A stretch of 64,000 bases of DNA from Siphonodentalium dalli (taxonomy: Eukaryota; Mollusca; Scaphopoda; Gadilida; Siphonodentaliidae). Shown piece by piece: positions 61,952 to 64,000 of this stretch. The stretch lies in assembly GCA_032622095.1 (NCBI GenBank), contig CP136061.1:37143797-37207796 (forward strand). Reading direction: 5' to 3'. The position numbers and the translations under genes are program-made. The notes beneath the pieces were generated by a model, which did no database searches, had not been told where the DNA came from, and saw nothing but the letters and a program-made list of their open reading frames with translations. Position 1 is the stretch's first letter. Each line of letters begins with the position of its first letter.

Positions 61952-62636
61952 ACATTGCCCGATATATATCCGTTGATTAAAGGACATGTGGACGATGTGG
62001 TACTCACAGAGGGTAATATGAGCATGAGACAACGTGTATAATAGATAGACTTTGTTCATATATTGCTAAATTTTCTATGATGAGACATCGCGCGTTGAAA
62101 TATTCATTGCTGATAAAAACCATGCATAAAGGTCCACAGTACAGGAGGTCAAATCATTGAAACGTATTTCAGAAAAGACAGTCGCCACTCGATTGCTATA
62201 TTTCGGAAATAATTTCAAATTAGTTTTGCATTGAAAATGAACCCAATGACCTATTGGCGAGCACGCACTGAGAATTATTATAGTGATCGTTGATTGGTTA
62301 AACCTGCATCACGCGTATTTTGTATAGGTTGGAATTTTAAGAATCGGTTCAGGCGTTTGTGAATTATGGCTAGTAGTGAGGAGGCATCTGGAAAAGTAAA
62401 CTCCCATTGTTACGCATAGTATTGCGAAGCGATTTTGAAAGTGGCTCGCTCGATTTATATTTAATTATTTTTAAATTTATATTTTACTCGTTTGACGGGT
62501 GGTGGGCTTGGGGAGGTTTGGGGTACGCTCTTTAAAAACACTTCTTCAAATATTTCCGTTATTTCGTCAAAAACACTTCTTCAAATATCTCCGTTATTTA
62601 GTTAATAAAAATATTTTCTTATTTTAGGATCACATA
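61952..62636. other. Right flank of the satellite
   Basis: No gene is supported. On the minus strand an ATG at 62025 opens 24 non-repeat residues (MLILPSVSTTSST...) that run in frame into the first monomers, but a stop follows at about 61771. Two similar 25-bp phrases AACACTTCTTCAAATAT occur at 62537 and 62571. Confidence 0.45.
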
Positions 62637-62696
62637 TCAAAATGAGAGGATATGGTGATCCCCTTTTCGTGGGATCACCATATCCTCTCATTTTGA
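62637..62696. repeat. Perfect hairpin, 26-bp arms
   Basis: The left arm from 62637 starts TCAAAATGAGAGGATATGGT; the right arm 62671-62696 is its exact inverse; the loop is 8 bp (CTTTTCGT). Nearby GAGGATCACATAT phrases recur at 62626, 62742 and 62778. Confidence 0.92.
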
Positions 62697-62839
62697 AAAA
62701 TGATCCTGCCTTCATTGAGCCACGAGTTACTCCTGAGACGAGGATCACATATTATATGATACCCTATCCTACGGAGGATCACATATTGTTTGATATCTAC
62801 TCAGGGATGTGGCTAGAGGGTCTCCCTTGGGAATTTCCA

Positions 62840-63045
62840 ACTGCACCCCCCCCCCCCCTTGAGTCGCAATCACACCAACACAACTTTTTGCATAATTCCA
62901 TTTGCACCCCCCCCCCCCTTGAGTCGGAATCACACCGACACAACTTTTTGCATAATTACATTTGCACCCCCCCCCCTTGTGTCGGAATCGTGCCAACACA
63001 ACTTTTTGCATATTTCCATTTGCACCCCCCCCCTTGTACCTCATG
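62840..63045 (+). repeat. 60-bp tandem repeat with C tracts, about 3.5 copies
   Basis: Units consist of TTTGCA, a run of 8-12 C, TTGAGTCGGAATCACACC and AACACAACTTTTTGCATAAT. The C tract shortens along the array. ORFs on both strands here are low-complexity artefacts. Confidence 0.85.
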
Positions 63046-63180
63046 CTCAGGCCTAATTTCCTATATATTCATAAGCCATGCTTCTATTTTCCCAGTATGA
63101 GAACATTAAGATATTTTAACCTGAAAATTGGCCCCAAAAAAAACAACTAGTGATCTAATTCCAGACAAATGCACACAGCT

Positions 63181-64000
63181 ACCGACAACAGACCAGGAAA
63201 CACCGGGCCGACCATGGTTGTTCGGCCCGGTGTGAGAAAATTTTGAAAACTATACAAGTAAATCGCAAATCCTAGCATCAAGACTGGCCTCAACTGAAGC
63301 TTTCCTAGTGTTGGAAATTTCAAACCTCATACTCCCCGTCAGGTTGGAAAATTCTTCAACTGATGACCATTTATGTCTACAAGTTTGACCAAATGTAGTA
63401 AAATATTGTTTTGCTAAACTAATTAGCAGTTTTTGTATTGGCCATGTGAATGGGGCAATGACACACCGGGCCGACCATGGTTCGGCCCGGTGTGTAAAAA
63501 TTTTGAAATCTGAACAAGAAAATCGCAAAATCCTAACATCTAGACTAGCCTCAAGCCTTCCTACTGTTCGAAATTTCAAACCCTACACCCCCACTTAGGT
63601 TGGAAATTTTCCAACTGATGACAATTCCAATGACAATTTTGACCAATTGTATGACAATATTGTTTTCTTAAATTAACTAGAAGTTTTTGACTGGCCACGG
63701 GGGAGAGACCAGGACACAAGCTTTCCAAGTGTTGGAAATTTCCAACCTGTCACCCCCCTAAGGTTGGAAAATTTCCAACTGATGACAATTTCTGTCAAAA
63801 TTTTTGACCAAAAATAGGAACATATGCAAATATTGGTTGAAAAACAATAAATTCCCCCAATAAATTGTTTTATAATCAAACTACAAGAACATTTTCAACC
63901 TATTGTTGGTGTGAAATTTCGTTGTGGCAGGTATGAAATTTCCAACTATTGAAAATATAGCTCTCTGCTGGGGGGGGGGTGAGACACGGGGGGGGGGGGT
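63181..64000 (+). repeat. Approximately 270-bp tandem repeat with GC-rich hairpins, array leaves the window
   Basis: Units share AAATCGCAAATCCTA, AGTGTTGGAAATTTC and AGGTTGGAAAATT-CAACTGATGAC. They recur from about 63227, 63490 and 63715. The first two are preceded by hairpins CACCGGGCCGACCATGG-TTCGGCCCGGTG (63201-63233, 63461-63495). No ORF is convincing. The right end lies beyond the window. Confidence 0.75.

Noticed and set aside
62366-62398. Possible first exon MASSEEASGK followed by GTAAAC
   Set aside because: Too short, weak start context, no downstream exon found.
62642-63150. 152-codon and smaller Pro-rich ORFs
   Set aside because: They run through a hairpin and a C-tract tandem repeat.

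Overview
The window is AT-rich, repeat-dense metazoan DNA. Long stretches have no coding signal. It carries a non-LTR retrotransposon with an esterase-type ORF1, a PIF/Harbinger transposon, many short inverted-repeat elements, and motifs such as 'gagttatggccctggct' and 'ccaagatggctgctggcgg' that are common in mollusc genomes. A marine mollusc or other lophotrochozoan is the best guess. This is inference; no species-specific marker was recognised.

Layout. (1) 0.3-6.9 kb: a dead CR1/Jockey-type LINE with ORF1 (coiled coil plus SGNH esterase-like domain) and ORF2 (APE endonuclease, reverse transcriptase, C-terminal zinc knuckle). It is broken by one frameshift, two stops and a 1.33-kb Harbinger-like insertion flanked by a TAA duplication. 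A second LINE tail lies on the minus strand at 6.9-7.5 kb. (2) 7.5-22.6 kb: no host gene recognised. It holds several MITE families (three contain a 69-bp palindrome), tandem and dispersed repeats, and another LINE tail split by a MITE. (3) 23.5-32.4 kb: one Harbinger family. An internally deleted copy at 23.5-24.2 kb is followed by an apparently intact 5.47-kb copy with a two-exon DDE transposase and a convergent MADF/Myb-SANT-like protein gene. (4) 32.4-45.0 kb: one plausible orphan gene (35.6-36.3 kb), more MITEs, a tandem array of about 320-bp units (41.7-43.2 kb), two long inverted-repeat elements, and a PHD-finger-like possible last exon (minus strand, 44.8-45.0 kb). (5) 45.5-61.95 kb: a 16.45-kb satellite of 211 monomers of 78 bp. 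Because 78 is divisible by 3, one minus-strand frame stays open over long runs and mimics repetitive proteins, but stops and three 1-bp deletions break it. (6) 62-64 kb: a perfect hairpin, a 60-bp C-tract repeat and an incomplete roughly 270-bp tandem repeat with GC-rich hairpins.

The only genes that clearly work together are the two Harbinger genes: in this superfamily the transposase needs a Myb/SANT-like partner for nuclear import and DNA binding. The most unusual structure is the satellite: its monomer length is almost perfectly constant, part of it forms a 33-monomer higher-order duplication, and other parts are copied about 9 kb apart.
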